Notes: generated by a model from the letters alone, not told the origin. A DNA stretch of 64,000 nt from Desulfobacula sp. (GCF_014237455.1 NZ_JABZFL010000096.1:1-64000); one strand, 5' to 3'. Counted from the first letter of the stretch, positions 27,793-38,195 are shown. Translations and numbers: made by a program.

Positions 27793-29538
27793 ATGCCACT
27801 TGCTCCACTTAATGATTTTGAATCAGATAGCCTTGTTTTAGAAAATCGCTATCTCTCTGCTTTTGAAGGTTCATTAACAGCAGGGTATTTTTCGTTTATT
27901 GAGAACTGTTCTAATTCTATAACTTCAAATAAATCCCTTTATTCATTCGAGGATATTAAAAAAATTACATATATCTTCAAATTTCTTAAAGATCAATGGC
28001 TGCTAACTGATAAAGATATCAGGGCTCTCAAGAAAACTGTGTTGGAAAGATTGTTTTTATTATTCCTGACTAAAAAAAAGATTAAGAATAAGAAACAAAT
28101 AATAGATAATTTAGTATACCAAATTGGAGAAAAATGGTGTTTCTGTGAAGAAGACTTCCCATATCTTGATGATGAGGAAAAAAACGATTTAAAGAAAACA
28201 ATCTCTATCTCTCCTTCTAATGAAACAGACTCGATGTTTGCGGATTTAAAATTTGTAAAACGAATTCCATCAAATGATATTTTGCAAATCTTTCCAGACT
28301 TCTTCAAAAAAATTGAAAAAACTTATGCTGATTTTAATAGAAAAATAGACTGCTATAAAAATGAAGACCAAGCATTAATTAAATCAATTTTCATAAGTAT
28401 TATAGAGAATAAATTACAGGAAGATTATCCAGGATATACCAAATTTTTAACATATCAATTCTTTCTGAGCGAAATTGATATAATTAACAATGAGACGTTT
28501 GATATCAGAAATTCAGATTCTGACATGAAAGTAGTCTTCAGAGACTTAAGTTCATGTTATGTAAGTAATAAAATTTATATCAAGAACAGCTCTGATCGAC
28601 ATCAGTCTCTGCCTGACTGGGCGTTATGGTTTTTTAAGGCCGGGCAAAGAACAGCTTTATTACCTGAAAATAATACCGAAATTGTAATTGGCTTTTCTCT
28701 CCCATCTCGATCCTATGCCGCATTGTTTTTTCTGCTTGGGTATGAAACTGAATCAGCAATTAGGCGAATGGGCTTTGATGGTTCTAATAATGAATATTTT
28801 CATTCAATTACTGGAATGGAGCAAAGCACACCACTTCTTATATGGGATAATGACAGGTGGAAAAGGTGTTTTTCAAAAGGGATAATGGAATTTGAAGGGC
28901 AGAAAATGTTTTCTGTAAGTGTCCCGGGAACCGAGAATAGAAGGCACGATAGAATAATTCCTGAAGCTCATATCCATTTGTTTAGAGAGGCCGTTCATCC
29001 AGAAAGGAAAGTCGGTGATCACCAAGTCGGATATGCTATGCGCGGGTTTGATTTTTTTAGGAATTATTACTGTAAAAACGAAAAAAAATTACTGAAATAT
29101 CTTATTGAATCAAAAGATAGATTTACTATAGTCGGGAATAAAACAACCTTAAAAAATGAAATTGATAATCTTCCAGTTTACTTGAATTTGGCTGAAGATT
29201 GGCTTGAGGGTTCAATACAGGATATTATACGCTTAGATAATTATCTGTTTTCTGAATATGATTTGTCAAAAGGGACTGTTCTCAGTTCTGATTCCCTGGA
29301 GGATTCTAATCATCAGTCGGGACTCGTTGTCTTTGATGGTTCAATGCCTTTCCTGAAACATTTTGACGATATTGAATGCGATAAAAAGATTGTATTTCTG
29401 GACCGATGTGACCACCAGTTTTCAACTGCGCGCAACGTATTTATAGACCAGCACTATTCCGATCGTGAAAATGATGAAGAGATGATTTTATTAAAAACGG
29501 TGCCAGAAACTATCGAAATGATCATGTTTGAGGTATGA
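27793..29538 (+). CDS. Unrecognised first protein of the DISARM-like operon
   Basis: 581 residues from ATG 27793; the frame opens earlier with TTG at 27691, but that overlaps the candidate promoter. I do not recognise a domain. The product is soluble and acidic with no signal peptide or membrane helix. Notable segments are IGFSLPSRSYAALFFLLGYE near residue 297 and VVFDGSMPFLKHF near 515. Its stop TGA is followed at once by the ATG of the next gene in the same frame. Position at the head of a DrmA/DrmB operon makes a DrmE-like or accessory sensor role possible, but this is inference. Codon use is AT-rich compared with the hyd/hyp genes. Confidence 0.75.
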   Translation: MPLAPLNDFESDSLVLENRYLSAFEGSLTAGYFSFIENCSNSITSNKSLYSFEDIKKITYIFKFLKDQWLLTDKDIRALKKTVLERLFLLFLTKKKIKNKKQIIDNLVYQIGEKWCFCEEDFPYLDDEEKNDLKKTISISPSNETDSMFADLKFVKRIPSNDILQIFPDFFKKIEKTYADFNRKIDCYKNEDQALIKSIFISIIENKLQEDYPGYTKFLTYQFFLSEIDIINNETFDIRNSDSDMKVVFRDLSSCYVSNKIYIKNSSDRHQSLPDWALWFFKAGQRTALLPENNTEIVIGFSLPSRSYAALFFLLGYETESAIRRMGFDGSNNEYFHSITGMEQSTPLLIWDNDRWKRCFSKGIMEFEGQKMFSVSVPGTENRRHDRIIPEAHIHLFREAVHPERKVGDHQVGYAMRGFDFFRNYYCKNEKKLLKYLIESKDRFTIVGNKTTLKNEIDNLPVYLNLAEDWLEGSIQDIIRLDNYLFSEYDLSKGTVLSSDSLEDSNHQSGLVVFDGSMPFLKHFDDIECDKKIVFLDRCDHQFSTARNVFIDQHYSDRENDEEMILLKTVPETIEMIMFEV

Positions 29539-31098
29539 ATGAAAAGTTCAGCTATTGAAAATATATCTAAACTATATCAGAGTTATACCAATCTTTATCA
29601 AATTAAATTTGATAATAGATATCTTGCTACAATCTCATCAAAAATTTCGAAGCTGTTAAGTAGTTTAGGTGATCTCAGAGAACTCGCCTTCTGGCCGGAA
29701 TTGAGCTCTGCATTGAAGCGGTTTCGTTTTGATCTAACAACAACACCACTACCTTTTTCCTCTGCAGAATTACTATCAGAAAAACTTAGATCCTCTCTGA
29801 AAACAGCTCTTAATTTTGCTTCTCAGTTCCCTGAACAAATTCAGTTAATAAATGAAATCAATGATCTAATCAATAATTTGCCGTCTGAAGAACATCCTTT
29901 TATGACTTGGGTGAAATCTATGATGCTCAATAGGGAGGTGAATGATTCTTTTGCCATTTGCCTCCCAAATGCAAAAAACGTTTTTATTGTTGAAGAGTTT
30001 TTCCGTCAGAGTGAGGATCTCTTTGATTCAAAATGTGAAATACTAAATCCGAGGCAGTTAAAAGAACTTAGATTTTATGATCTGATAGTTTTCTGTGGTT
30101 CAATAAAACTATTTTCAGAAAATCCATTTGCTGATTATGAATATGTTTGGCGCTCTCCCAGGGCCAGGAACCTTTATTTTCTATCTTTCTCATGGATTAA
30201 AGGAGAGTTTAAACCTACCCCAAGTTTTGATGTAAAACCTAACTGCATAGCATTGAAGGAATTTGATGAATATATACCTGATCCAGGGTATAAGTATGTC
30301 AGTGATGATGATATTTTTGAATCGACACCTATTTCTTTCGACGATTATAATTTTTCTCCGGTATCTATTTTAGTTACCAAATCAAACGTACTCCCCAAGA
30401 ACGATTATTCATCGGTATCGGACTGTGAATGCCGAATAGTTTCTTTAGACGATGGTTGTTATCTTTACAAGGATATTGAAAGTTATTCTCATATTGTAAA
30501 TTTTCAGCCGGAAACAGAGGTAAATAAGATTTCGAACAGGCAGTTAGAACCTGGTATGCCGCTGATTGTAAGGACCGAGGGAAGTAATGATTCCATTGCT
30601 GCTGTGGCAGATATGCTTTTAGGGGAACGTGCAGAATTAGTAAGAATGCTGCAAAATGAGTGGAAGATCGCTTTCAGGCGTAAATTGTTTTCATATGAAT
30701 ATTTATCAGATGTTCAATCAGAACTTATCAAATTGGGATCTCTGATAGCAAACGAAAGTAATATAAGAAACTGGAGCAAAGACGAAACTATAAAACCAAA
30801 AGATTATCGGGACTTTGAAGCAATAATGAAATTTTCAGGAATCTCTGAGAGAGCGGAGGTATACTGGAATAATGCAAAATCAATTTTCAAAATGCATGTT
30901 CAAGCTGGTCGAGAAATAAGTAAACTACTTCGATCGAAAATTACAGCCGCCAGTATGAATGAATTCGTTAAATATGGAAAGATTGAAGTTGACCTTCCAG
31001 ATATAGCCGGAAAATTATCAGTGATTCATATTGAAGCGATCTCAAATACAAAATACATAATCAGTTCAAATTCAGTTAATAAATTAATGTACAGTTAA
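29539..31098 (+). CDS. Unrecognised second protein of the DISARM-like operon
   Basis: 519 residues; TTGAGG six bases upstream supports the ATG directly after the previous TGA. No domain is recognised with certainty. The C-terminal half has an orderly helical look with LEPGMPLIVRTEGSND near 348, a Trp-rich NEWKIAFRRKLF near 380 and IRNWSKDETIKPKDYRDFEA near 412. Being in the same frame as the preceding gene, the pair may correspond to one larger protein in relatives; comparison with DrmE, the class 2 DISARM component of unknown function, is the first test to make. The next gene starts four bases later. Confidence 0.75.
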   Translation: MKSSAIENISKLYQSYTNLYQIKFDNRYLATISSKISKLLSSLGDLRELAFWPELSSALKRFRFDLTTTPLPFSSAELLSEKLRSSLKTALNFASQFPEQIQLINEINDLINNLPSEEHPFMTWVKSMMLNREVNDSFAICLPNAKNVFIVEEFFRQSEDLFDSKCEILNPRQLKELRFYDLIVFCGSIKLFSENPFADYEYVWRSPRARNLYFLSFSWIKGEFKPTPSFDVKPNCIALKEFDEYIPDPGYKYVSDDDIFESTPISFDDYNFSPVSILVTKSNVLPKNDYSSVSDCECRIVSLDDGCYLYKDIESYSHIVNFQPETEVNKISNRQLEPGMPLIVRTEGSNDSIAAVADMLLGERAELVRMLQNEWKIAFRRKLFSYEYLSDVQSELIKLGSLIANESNIRNWSKDETIKPKDYRDFEAIMKFSGISERAEVYWNNAKSIFKMHVQAGREISKLLRSKITAASMNEFVKYGKIEVDLPDIAGKLSVIHIEAISNTKYIISSNSVNKLMYS

Positions 31099-31102
31099 AA
31101 CT

Positions 31103-32833
31103 ATGGCCACAATAATTCCTCCAGTTATAGCCGATTATAAATACGATGGCGAACGTAATGTAGCTCTTAAAATAAAAAAGGACTCTAAAGCTAAAGACTG
31201 GATTGTCTTACATTCGCTGGATGTTTCAAAACACATATCTCAAGTAGTGGGAGAATGCGATTTTGTAATAATAATTCCAGGGAAAGGAGTTTTATGTCTG
31301 GAAGTGAAGGGTTGTAAGTCTCTTGCTGTTGATAAAGGCCTCTGGCATTACGGTAAAAAAAGTAAAGGTGACAAAAGAGGACCTTTCAAACAGGCTGCTG
31401 ACAATATGCACAGTATAAGGAATTATCTTACAAATCTCAATTTTGATCTGGGAAAAGTGATTTTCTGGTCTGCTGTTATTTTTCCATTCATATCCTTCAA
31501 AAGGAAGTCTCTTGAATGGAATGACTGGCAAGTTATTGACAGCGACAATTTTAATGCAAGACCTGTTTCTCAGCTATTTTCTAATGTTCTGGATCAGGCA
31601 AGACTGTTGTTAAAGAAGAAAACCGGCATGAATTGGTTTGATCCTTCTTTTAACGGGCCTGATAATGGATTGTGTAGTGTAATCAAAGATATATTAAGGC
31701 CTGAATTTGAATATTACCAGTCACCCTCTTCACGTAGAAAAAAATTATCTGAGAGTTTGAAAAAATATACTTCGGAGCAATTTGTAGCTCTTGATGCAAT
31801 GCAGACGAATGCTATGGTGGTTTTCAATGGTCCTGCCGGTACGGGAAAAACGCTTCTTGCAATAGAAACAGCTCGTAGATCAATGCTTGAAGGAAAGAAG
31901 GTACTCTTTCTTTGTTTTAACAAGAATATCTCGATTTGGATTAAAAGACAGTTTGAACAAGAGGATCTAGAAAAAATTACTATATCGACTCTTCATGCCC
32001 TAATGTTAAAGGTTTCAGGTTTAAAAATGGAAAGTAATCCTTCTTCAGATTTCTGGTCAAAAACATTACCAGAAGCTGCGATTGAGAAAATATTAAACTC
32101 AGATGGAACTGATGTTGAGGCTTATGATTTTTTAGTGTTGGATGAAGCTCAGGATGTTCTTAGAGATGAATATCTTGATTTTATTGATCTGCTGTTAAAG
32201 AAGGATCTGTCTGATGGATATTGGAAGATATTTGGGGATTTTGATAATCAACAAATTTATTCTGCTTCTGACATAAAATTGATGGATTTCATAACACACC
32301 GCTGCCAAGGTACTCCTGTTTATACTTTGGGTATTAATTGCAGAAACACACCTAGGATCGCCGAATATGCACATTTGCTTGGAGGGCTTGATCCTGAGTA
32401 TCAAAATATTCTCAGGCCTGATGATAAGGTTAAACCTGAGTTGAAGTTTTATGACAATGATGATGAGCAGGCTGATATCTTAGCGAATCTTCTGGATAGA
32501 TTTCGAACTAAGGATAAATATAAAAATGAAGAGATTGTAATCCTTTCACCAATTTCAAACTCATGCTGTTCGAAAAAATTAAAACCCCCTTGGGATAAAC
32601 GAGTCGCTGTATATTCCCCTGAAGAAAGTGTGCATAATAAAATCAGTTATTGTACCATACACGCTTTCAAAGGGCTGGAGACTCCTGTTGTAATAGTTAC
32701 TGATATGGATAGAATTCAACATATTGAAACAATAAACCTATTATATATTTCAATAACTAGGACTCTCTCAAAGCTTGTTATTTTATTGAATAATTCGGCT
32801 CGCGATGATTTAAAACAAATACTTGGAGTGTAA
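31103..32833 (+). CDS. NERD-domain nuclease fused to superfamily 1 (UvrD-like) helicase
   Basis: 576 residues. The N-terminal ~150 residues look like a NERD domain, a PD-(D/E)xK nuclease relative, with CDFVIIIPGKGVLCLEVKG near residues 52-70 giving Asp and the E-x-K pair. A P-loop helicase follows: Walker A GPAGTGKT near 243, Walker B FLVLDEAQD near 345, and C-terminal TIHAFKGLETPVVIV and LLYISITR like UvrD motifs V-VI. It probably unwinds and may cut DNA. It lies between the two unrecognised proteins and DrmA with gaps of four and two bases, so it is an integral operon member; this component is not part of the classical DISARM definition. Confidence 0.85.
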   Translation: MATIIPPVIADYKYDGERNVALKIKKDSKAKDWIVLHSLDVSKHISQVVGECDFVIIIPGKGVLCLEVKGCKSLAVDKGLWHYGKKSKGDKRGPFKQAADNMHSIRNYLTNLNFDLGKVIFWSAVIFPFISFKRKSLEWNDWQVIDSDNFNARPVSQLFSNVLDQARLLLKKKTGMNWFDPSFNGPDNGLCSVIKDILRPEFEYYQSPSSRRKKLSESLKKYTSEQFVALDAMQTNAMVVFNGPAGTGKTLLAIETARRSMLEGKKVLFLCFNKNISIWIKRQFEQEDLEKITISTLHALMLKVSGLKMESNPSSDFWSKTLPEAAIEKILNSDGTDVEAYDFLVLDEAQDVLRDEYLDFIDLLLKKDLSDGYWKIFGDFDNQQIYSASDIKLMDFITHRCQGTPVYTLGINCRNTPRIAEYAHLLGGLDPEYQNILRPDDKVKPELKFYDNDDEQADILANLLDRFRTKDKYKNEEIVILSPISNSCCSKKLKPPWDKRVAVYSPEESVHNKISYCTIHAFKGLETPVVIVTDMDRIQHIETINLLYISITRTLSKLVILLNNSARDDLKQILGV

Positions 32834-32835
32834 AT

Positions 32836-35800
32836 ATGGATACCGAGTCTGTACATATCGAGAACAGAAATAAACTGGTTCGATTTTTAAAATCAGAAAT
32901 CATGGGGCCGTGCAAGGTCGGAGAACCCCTTGACTGTTCTGGCAGCATCCATTTTGAAAGCTGGAAAGATGCAAATAAACCCTGGATTCAGAAAGAGTCT
33001 CTTGATGAAATTATAAAAAAGGAAACACCAATTAACCGGTATGGTATTGGTGTTCTGTATCCCCCCAGTATAAGCCATGATGAAATACAATCTTCTGATG
33101 TCGAAGCAGCTGAAGATTCATTAGGAATTGAAACGGAAACGTCTGTTGAAATTAATTCAGTTGGCAAATCTGACAATGTTGCCAGCGATACCGATGATTT
33201 TGATTTATCCCTGACGAATACTGTTCAGCCTTCAAGTATGGGTATAAGCTTTTTAGCTGAACTTCCTGAGAATTCCAAAATTATCGTAACCGTAAATACG
33301 GGTAGATACGTTCCAAAAGAAGTTACAATAGGAGAGGCTGCCAGGATATGGTTTTTCAGGGAAGCTATCTCAATACCCGAATTGTCTTCACCCTCTGAAA
33401 ATATTAAAAATAGTTCGTTTGTAAAAATTGGGGAGAGGAAATTTGATAACGGCTTGAAATTTTCAGTGGAATGCTTTTCACGCCCTGATATTTATTCAAG
33501 TCAGAAAAACAGAGCTGACAAGCGTCTATTAACTGTATGTCTCGTGAATAGAACAGAACGGCAGGCATCAAGTGCTTCGGAACAGAGCCAGCTGACTCTT
33601 TTCCAGTCGAATCTTTCTTTAAAAATACAAGGTGGTAGAATTTTACCTTATCCTGAGGCTGAGATGGATGTAAATGCTGATGATATTGAATTAAAATCGT
33701 TTAGGCTTTTATATAACAAGAAAAAAACTTTTGCCGTTGGTCATGGTTGTGCAGCCAGTTGGGATGACAGTTCACGGGAACCTCCTGAAAATCTTATTGC
33801 CGATCCTCTTCCTCAATATGAAATTCCCAGTATAACCCCTGATGCTATTGATTCTAATGGTAACCTTTTAAAGATATCGATGTCTGTTTTATCTGGCCTT
33901 GAACCTGGACTGTTTGAATTGCTTGAGACCTTTATATCTGAATATCTTAACTGGATTTCTAAAAGATCTGACGAAATTCCTCTTCTAGAGGAAGACTTAC
34001 AGGACGTGGCTGATGATCATGTATCAAATGCTGATATATGTGCACAAAGAATGCGGGATGGTCTAAAATTTTTAAAAGAAGAGGAAACGGCCCTCAAAGC
34101 TTTTCAGCTTGCCAATAAGTCCCTCTTTATGCAGCAGATTGCAGGTGATGGAAAACGGCTTTTTGACTATGACAGAGCGAATCATAGAAACATTTTCAAT
34201 CCACCTTATAAAGAAATCAACTTTGAAAATATTCCAAAAAATGCAGGTTACTGGCGAGCATTTCAAATAGCTTTTATTTTGATGTCCCTTCGTTCAGCTG
34301 TTTTGAATTGCGAAACGAGAAATGATGTAGAGTTAATATGGTTCCCAACTGGTGGAGGAAAAACAGAAGCGTATCTGGGGTTGGCCGCTTTCACAATGTT
34401 CTATAGACGTTTTCAGAAAGCAGATGATGATGGTGTTCATGTATTGATGCGTTACACTTTGAGATTGTTGACAACTCAACAGTTCCAGAGAGCCAGCAGA
34501 TTGATATGTGCCATGGAAAAAATACGGCAGGACATAGGTGGTTTAGGTGAAAAACCTTTTTCCATAGGTATATGGGTCGGGAGTGCCAATACACCCAATA
34601 AAAGAGCTGCTGCTAAAATAGCCTTAAGGAAGTTAGAGACAAATCGTTATTCCGAAAATCCATTTATTTTAAGACAGTGCCCATGGTGCGGTGCTGAAAT
34701 GGGAAGAATTATTATTAGGGGGACAACCTATATTCGTGGCTATAAATCTAGAGGTAATACAGTCACCTTCAAGTGTCCGGATAAAAAATGTCCTTTTCAC
34801 AAGAACCTTCCAGTGCATGTAATTGATGAAGAAATATATGAGAATAGACCCTCTTTGATAATTGGAACGGTAGATAAATTTGCCATGCTATCCTGGATTC
34901 CTGCATCTGGCTCTCTCTTTGGAATTGATATTCATGGAAAACGAGTGAAACCACCACCAGGATTGATTATACAAGACGAACTACATTTGATATCAGGACC
35001 TCTTGGAACAATGGTCGGTCTTTATGAAACCATAATTGAAGAGTTGTGTACCCATGAAGAGAATAATGTTAAAATTAAACCAAAAATAGTATGTTCAACT
35101 GCTACTATCAGGCGTTATCAGGATCAAGTCAAATCCCTTTTCGCACGTAAAAAAACAAATCTTTTTCCACCGTCGGGTCTGGATGCTGGTGATTCTTTTT
35201 TTGCTCGATATGCAGAGAGTGAAGATGGAAAACTCAAACCGGGTCGCAGGTATATAGGTATTTACGCCCCCGGTTTACCTTCAATGCAGACTTTACAGGT
35301 CAGGGTGTATTCTGCACTGTTAATGGGTGCGATGATGTTTGATGGTATTGGAACACGAGATCCATGGTGGACTTTACTCGTTTTCTTCAACAGTATCAGG
35401 GAGCTGGGTGGAGCATTGTCTCTTTTTCAGACGGATATACCCGGTGCGATAAAAGGGATTGCTGCCAGGCATGGATTTACAGAAAAACGATTTTTGAATA
35501 GAGTCCTGGAATTAACCAGCAGGATGACGAATGAAGAAGTTCCGTTAGCGCTCGAAGAACTGTCGCGTAAATACTCGGGTAAAAATGCCCGTTCGATTGA
35601 TGTATGTCTGGCTTCAAGTATTATTGAAGTAGGAATAGATGTAGACCGACTTACATTGATGTCAATAGTTGGCCAACCTAAAACAATGGCTCAATATATA
35701 CAGGTGTCAGGTCGTGTTGGAAGGAAATGGTGGGAGCGTCCAGGGCTTGTGACGACCCTTTTCAGCAGCAGCAAACCGAGGGATAGATCTCATTTTGAAA

Positions 35801-36276
35801 AATTTCAAAGTGCCCACAGTCAGATGTATGCACAGGTAGAACCTACAAGTGTCACTCCTTTTGCACCTCCTGTTATTGACAGGGCTCTGCATGCACTTTT
35901 TGCTGTTTATTTAAGATTAATGGGTTCTAAAGAAGCTTCAAGCAAGCCAACTAATGTTGACCCTGTCTTAATTGAAAAACTTAGAAATATTATAAAAAAT
36001 AGAGTGATATTTGTTGATGAAAATGAACTTTCCTCTGTCATGAAAAAATTTGAGACAAGATTGAAACAGTTTAACAAATGGCAGAGAACTTGGTGGGAGA
36101 AACAACAGGAACAGCCAGACAGCCTTCTGAGACGATATGAAACGTGGGTAACGTGGGACATCGAGCAGACTTCATGGGCAACCCCAACATCAATGAGAAA
36201 TGTTGATGCGGAATGTCAAATGGATATAACTAATATGTACAATATATATAATGAACTTGAAGAAGAGGATGAATAA
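32836..36276 (+). CDS. drmA: DrmA-like DISARM helicase (superfamily 2)
   Basis: 1146 residues. Helicase motifs: WFPTGGGKTEAY near 502 (I), MRYTLRLLTTQQFQR near 538 (Ia), QDELHLISGPLG near 714 (II, DELH form), CSTATIRR near 755 (III), SIIEVGIDVDRL near 934 and QVSGRVGRKWW near 956 (V-VI). A zinc-binding insert (CPWCG...CPDKKCPF) lies near 614-655. This arrangement and the downstream DUF1998 gene identify the DISARM DrmA type, an ATP-driven DNA helicase implicated in recognising or processing phage DNA. It overlaps drmB by one base (TAATG). The N-terminal ~450 residues are not recognised in detail. Confidence 0.85.
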   Translation: MDTESVHIENRNKLVRFLKSEIMGPCKVGEPLDCSGSIHFESWKDANKPWIQKESLDEIIKKETPINRYGIGVLYPPSISHDEIQSSDVEAAEDSLGIETETSVEINSVGKSDNVASDTDDFDLSLTNTVQPSSMGISFLAELPENSKIIVTVNTGRYVPKEVTIGEAARIWFFREAISIPELSSPSENIKNSSFVKIGERKFDNGLKFSVECFSRPDIYSSQKNRADKRLLTVCLVNRTERQASSASEQSQLTLFQSNLSLKIQGGRILPYPEAEMDVNADDIELKSFRLLYNKKKTFAVGHGCAASWDDSSREPPENLIADPLPQYEIPSITPDAIDSNGNLLKISMSVLSGLEPGLFELLETFISEYLNWISKRSDEIPLLEEDLQDVADDHVSNADICAQRMRDGLKFLKEEETALKAFQLANKSLFMQQIAGDGKRLFDYDRANHRNIFNPPYKEINFENIPKNAGYWRAFQIAFILMSLRSAVLNCETRNDVELIWFPTGGGKTEAYLGLAAFTMFYRRFQKADDDGVHVLMRYTLRLLTTQQFQRASRLICAMEKIRQDIGGLGEKPFSIGIWVGSANTPNKRAAAKIALRKLETNRYSENPFILRQCPWCGAEMGRIIIRGTTYIRGYKSRGNTVTFKCPDKKCPFHKNLPVHVIDEEIYENRPSLIIGTVDKFAMLSWIPASGSLFGIDIHGKRVKPPPGLIIQDELHLISGPLGTMVGLYETIIEELCTHEENNVKIKPKIVCSTATIRRYQDQVKSLFARKKTNLFPPSGLDAGDSFFARYAESEDGKLKPGRRYIGIYAPGLPSMQTLQVRVYSALLMGAMMFDGIGTRDPWWTLLVFFNSIRELGGALSLFQTDIPGAIKGIAARHGFTEKRFLNRVLELTSRMTNEEVPLALEELSRKYSGKNARSIDVCLASSIIEVGIDVDRLTLMSIVGQPKTMAQYIQVSGRVGRKWWERPGLVTTLFSSSKPRDRSHFEKFQSAHSQMYAQVEPTSVTPFAPPVIDRALHALFAVYLRLMGSKEASSKPTNVDPVLIEKLRNIIKNRVIFVDENELSSVMKKFETRLKQFNKWQRTWWEKQQEQPDSLLRRYETWVTWDIEQTSWATPTSMRNVDAECQMDITNMYNIYNELEEEDE

Positions 36277-38195
36277 TGGCAAAAAGAGGTCCCTTAAGAC
36301 AATCGCAAATCATAGCCCCTTTTGGCCCAGGCGCGATGCATACCGATAGATTCGGTATTTCACTTATCTGCTGTGGTCTGGATCACTGGTTCAGTCAGAT
36401 AGAGAATGACAGCGACTGTGAAGAGTTCAAGATAGATGATGAATGGCGAATAAACCGGAGTTTAGGAGTGGATCATCTCAGAAAACCACCGGATTTCAGA
36501 AGAGGCATCCCGGGTGTCGAAGTACCTAATGTGGGCCTTACTATCCCTTTTCTCAGATTTCCTACATGGCATTATTGCAGTAACAGCTATTGCGGGCATA
36601 TGGAAAAAACTGTGTTAACGTACCAAGGGTTGAAAAAACAAAATATATGTCCAGTATGTCAAGCAAAGAATTCTAAAAAATTTCCTATGGTACAGGTTAG
36701 ATTTGTTGCCGTGTGCGATCATGGCCATATTCATGATTTCCCGTGGAATGAATGGGCACATCAAGAACCTGCTCCCAGCTGCGGGGAGAACAGCTTGAAA
36801 TTAATAGAGTATGGTGGAGGGACTCTGGAAAGTATTGAAGTGAGCTGTACAAAATGCGGAAAGAGACGAAAGCTTGGCGGGATAACGTCTAATGATTTAG
36901 CCATAAGAGGAGGCCTACTTCAATGTGGCGGGCAGCGTCTATGGCTCCATGATACTGATGGATCTACCTGTGGAAGACCCTTAAGAGGTGCACTGAGGAA
37001 TTCTTCAAACATCTATTTTTCCCAGATTTTCAGCTCAATATTTTTGCCCAAAACTGCTGGTAAAGCTCAAGAAGATGACTCGGATAGTGAAGAAATCAGG
37101 CATCTTATTGAAAAACCGAAATTTTCTGACCTTATCGATATACTTTCCAACTTAGGTCTGCCACCAGATAAAATATTGGAAAGTCTAAAAAATAAACACG
37201 GAAAATATTTTGAAGAATATGAAGATAATCAGTTAATAACAGCTTTAAAATTTTATCTGGACAATGGAGGTGATAATGATCAAGGTGATGGTGATGATTC
37301 CTACGATCGAATCAGTTTTAGAAAAGAGGAGTATAATATCCTTTCAGAAGAATGGGATGGGCCTTTCCTGAAATCTGAAATAGCAGATTTAAACGATTAT
37401 TCGGATAATATATCAAGAATATTTTCGAAAATAATGTTGATTAAAAAACTGCGTGAAACGAGAGTTTTTACTGGATTTACAAGATTGATACCACCTCGTG
37501 AACAGAACCTTTTTGAGCTTAGAAATAATTTATGGCTTAATCCCCCCTCATTATCAGATTCCTGGTTACCCGCTTCAATTGTCAATGGGGAAGGTTTGTT
37601 TTTTGAATTTAACCAGCTTTCTTTAAAAAAATGGCTTGAAGGCTCAGACAAGGAGAAAATTGAAAATCGAGTTTTAAATCTTCGTACCAATTATGAAAAT
37701 GCTACTTCCGAGAGAGGAAGTTTTGAAGTTCTTAACGAGCTACATCCTGTATTTATAGTTATTCATACGTTTTCTCATCTTTTAATGAATCAGCTGACGT
37801 TTGAATGTGGCTACAGTTCTGCCTCGTTAAGAGAAAGGCTTTATTTCTCTACAGATAAGGACAGTCCCATGGCAGCTCTCTTGATTTATACGGCAGCAGG
37901 TGATTCTGAAGGTACAATGGGGGGGTTGGTACGTATGGGGCAACCAAAACTTTTTGAGCCTTTATTGAAAGATGCTGTAAGAAAATCACAGTGGTGCTCT
38001 GCAGACCCAGTGTGTATGGAACTCGGTGATATGGGGGGGCAGGGTCCATATTCCTGTAATCTCGCAGCTTGTCATAATTGTGCACTCGTTCCTGAAACAT
38101 CCTGCGAAGAATTTAACCGATTTTTGGATAGAGGCGTTACCACGGGCACTGTTGATAACAGAGCGCTTGGTTTTTTGAATTTTCTTTTTGATTAG
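36276..38195 (+). CDS. drmB: DrmB-like protein with DUF1998 domain
   Basis: 639 residues. N-terminal PFGPGAM motif, Cys clusters CSNSYCGH...CPVCQ near 107-132 and CTKCGKR near 194, and a C-terminal DUF1998 region: HTFSHLLMNQL near 497, AALLIYTAAGDSEGTMGGL near 530, and CNLAACHNCALVPETSCEEFN near 595. DrmB accompanies DrmA in all DISARM classes and binds it in vitro according to published work. The ATG shares a base with the drmA stop, so translation is coupled. An acidic linker lies near residues 325-345. Confidence 0.87.
   Translation: MAKRGPLRQSQIIAPFGPGAMHTDRFGISLICCGLDHWFSQIENDSDCEEFKIDDEWRINRSLGVDHLRKPPDFRRGIPGVEVPNVGLTIPFLRFPTWHYCSNSYCGHMEKTVLTYQGLKKQNICPVCQAKNSKKFPMVQVRFVAVCDHGHIHDFPWNEWAHQEPAPSCGENSLKLIEYGGGTLESIEVSCTKCGKRRKLGGITSNDLAIRGGLLQCGGQRLWLHDTDGSTCGRPLRGALRNSSNIYFSQIFSSIFLPKTAGKAQEDDSDSEEIRHLIEKPKFSDLIDILSNLGLPPDKILESLKNKHGKYFEEYEDNQLITALKFYLDNGGDNDQGDGDDSYDRISFRKEEYNILSEEWDGPFLKSEIADLNDYSDNISRIFSKIMLIKKLRETRVFTGFTRLIPPREQNLFELRNNLWLNPPSLSDSWLPASIVNGEGLFFEFNQLSLKKWLEGSDKEKIENRVLNLRTNYENATSERGSFEVLNELHPVFIVIHTFSHLLMNQLTFECGYSSASLRERLYFSTDKDSPMAALLIYTAAGDSEGTMGGLVRMGQPKLFEPLLKDAVRKSQWCSADPVCMELGDMGGQGPYSCNLAACHNCALVPETSCEEFNRFLDRGVTTGTVDNRALGFLNFLFD

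Noticed and set aside
29536-29600. Selenocysteine reading of the UGA between the two unknown operon genes
   Set aside because: No stable hairpin follows at SECIS distance, and a ribosome site with an immediate ATG explains the junction.
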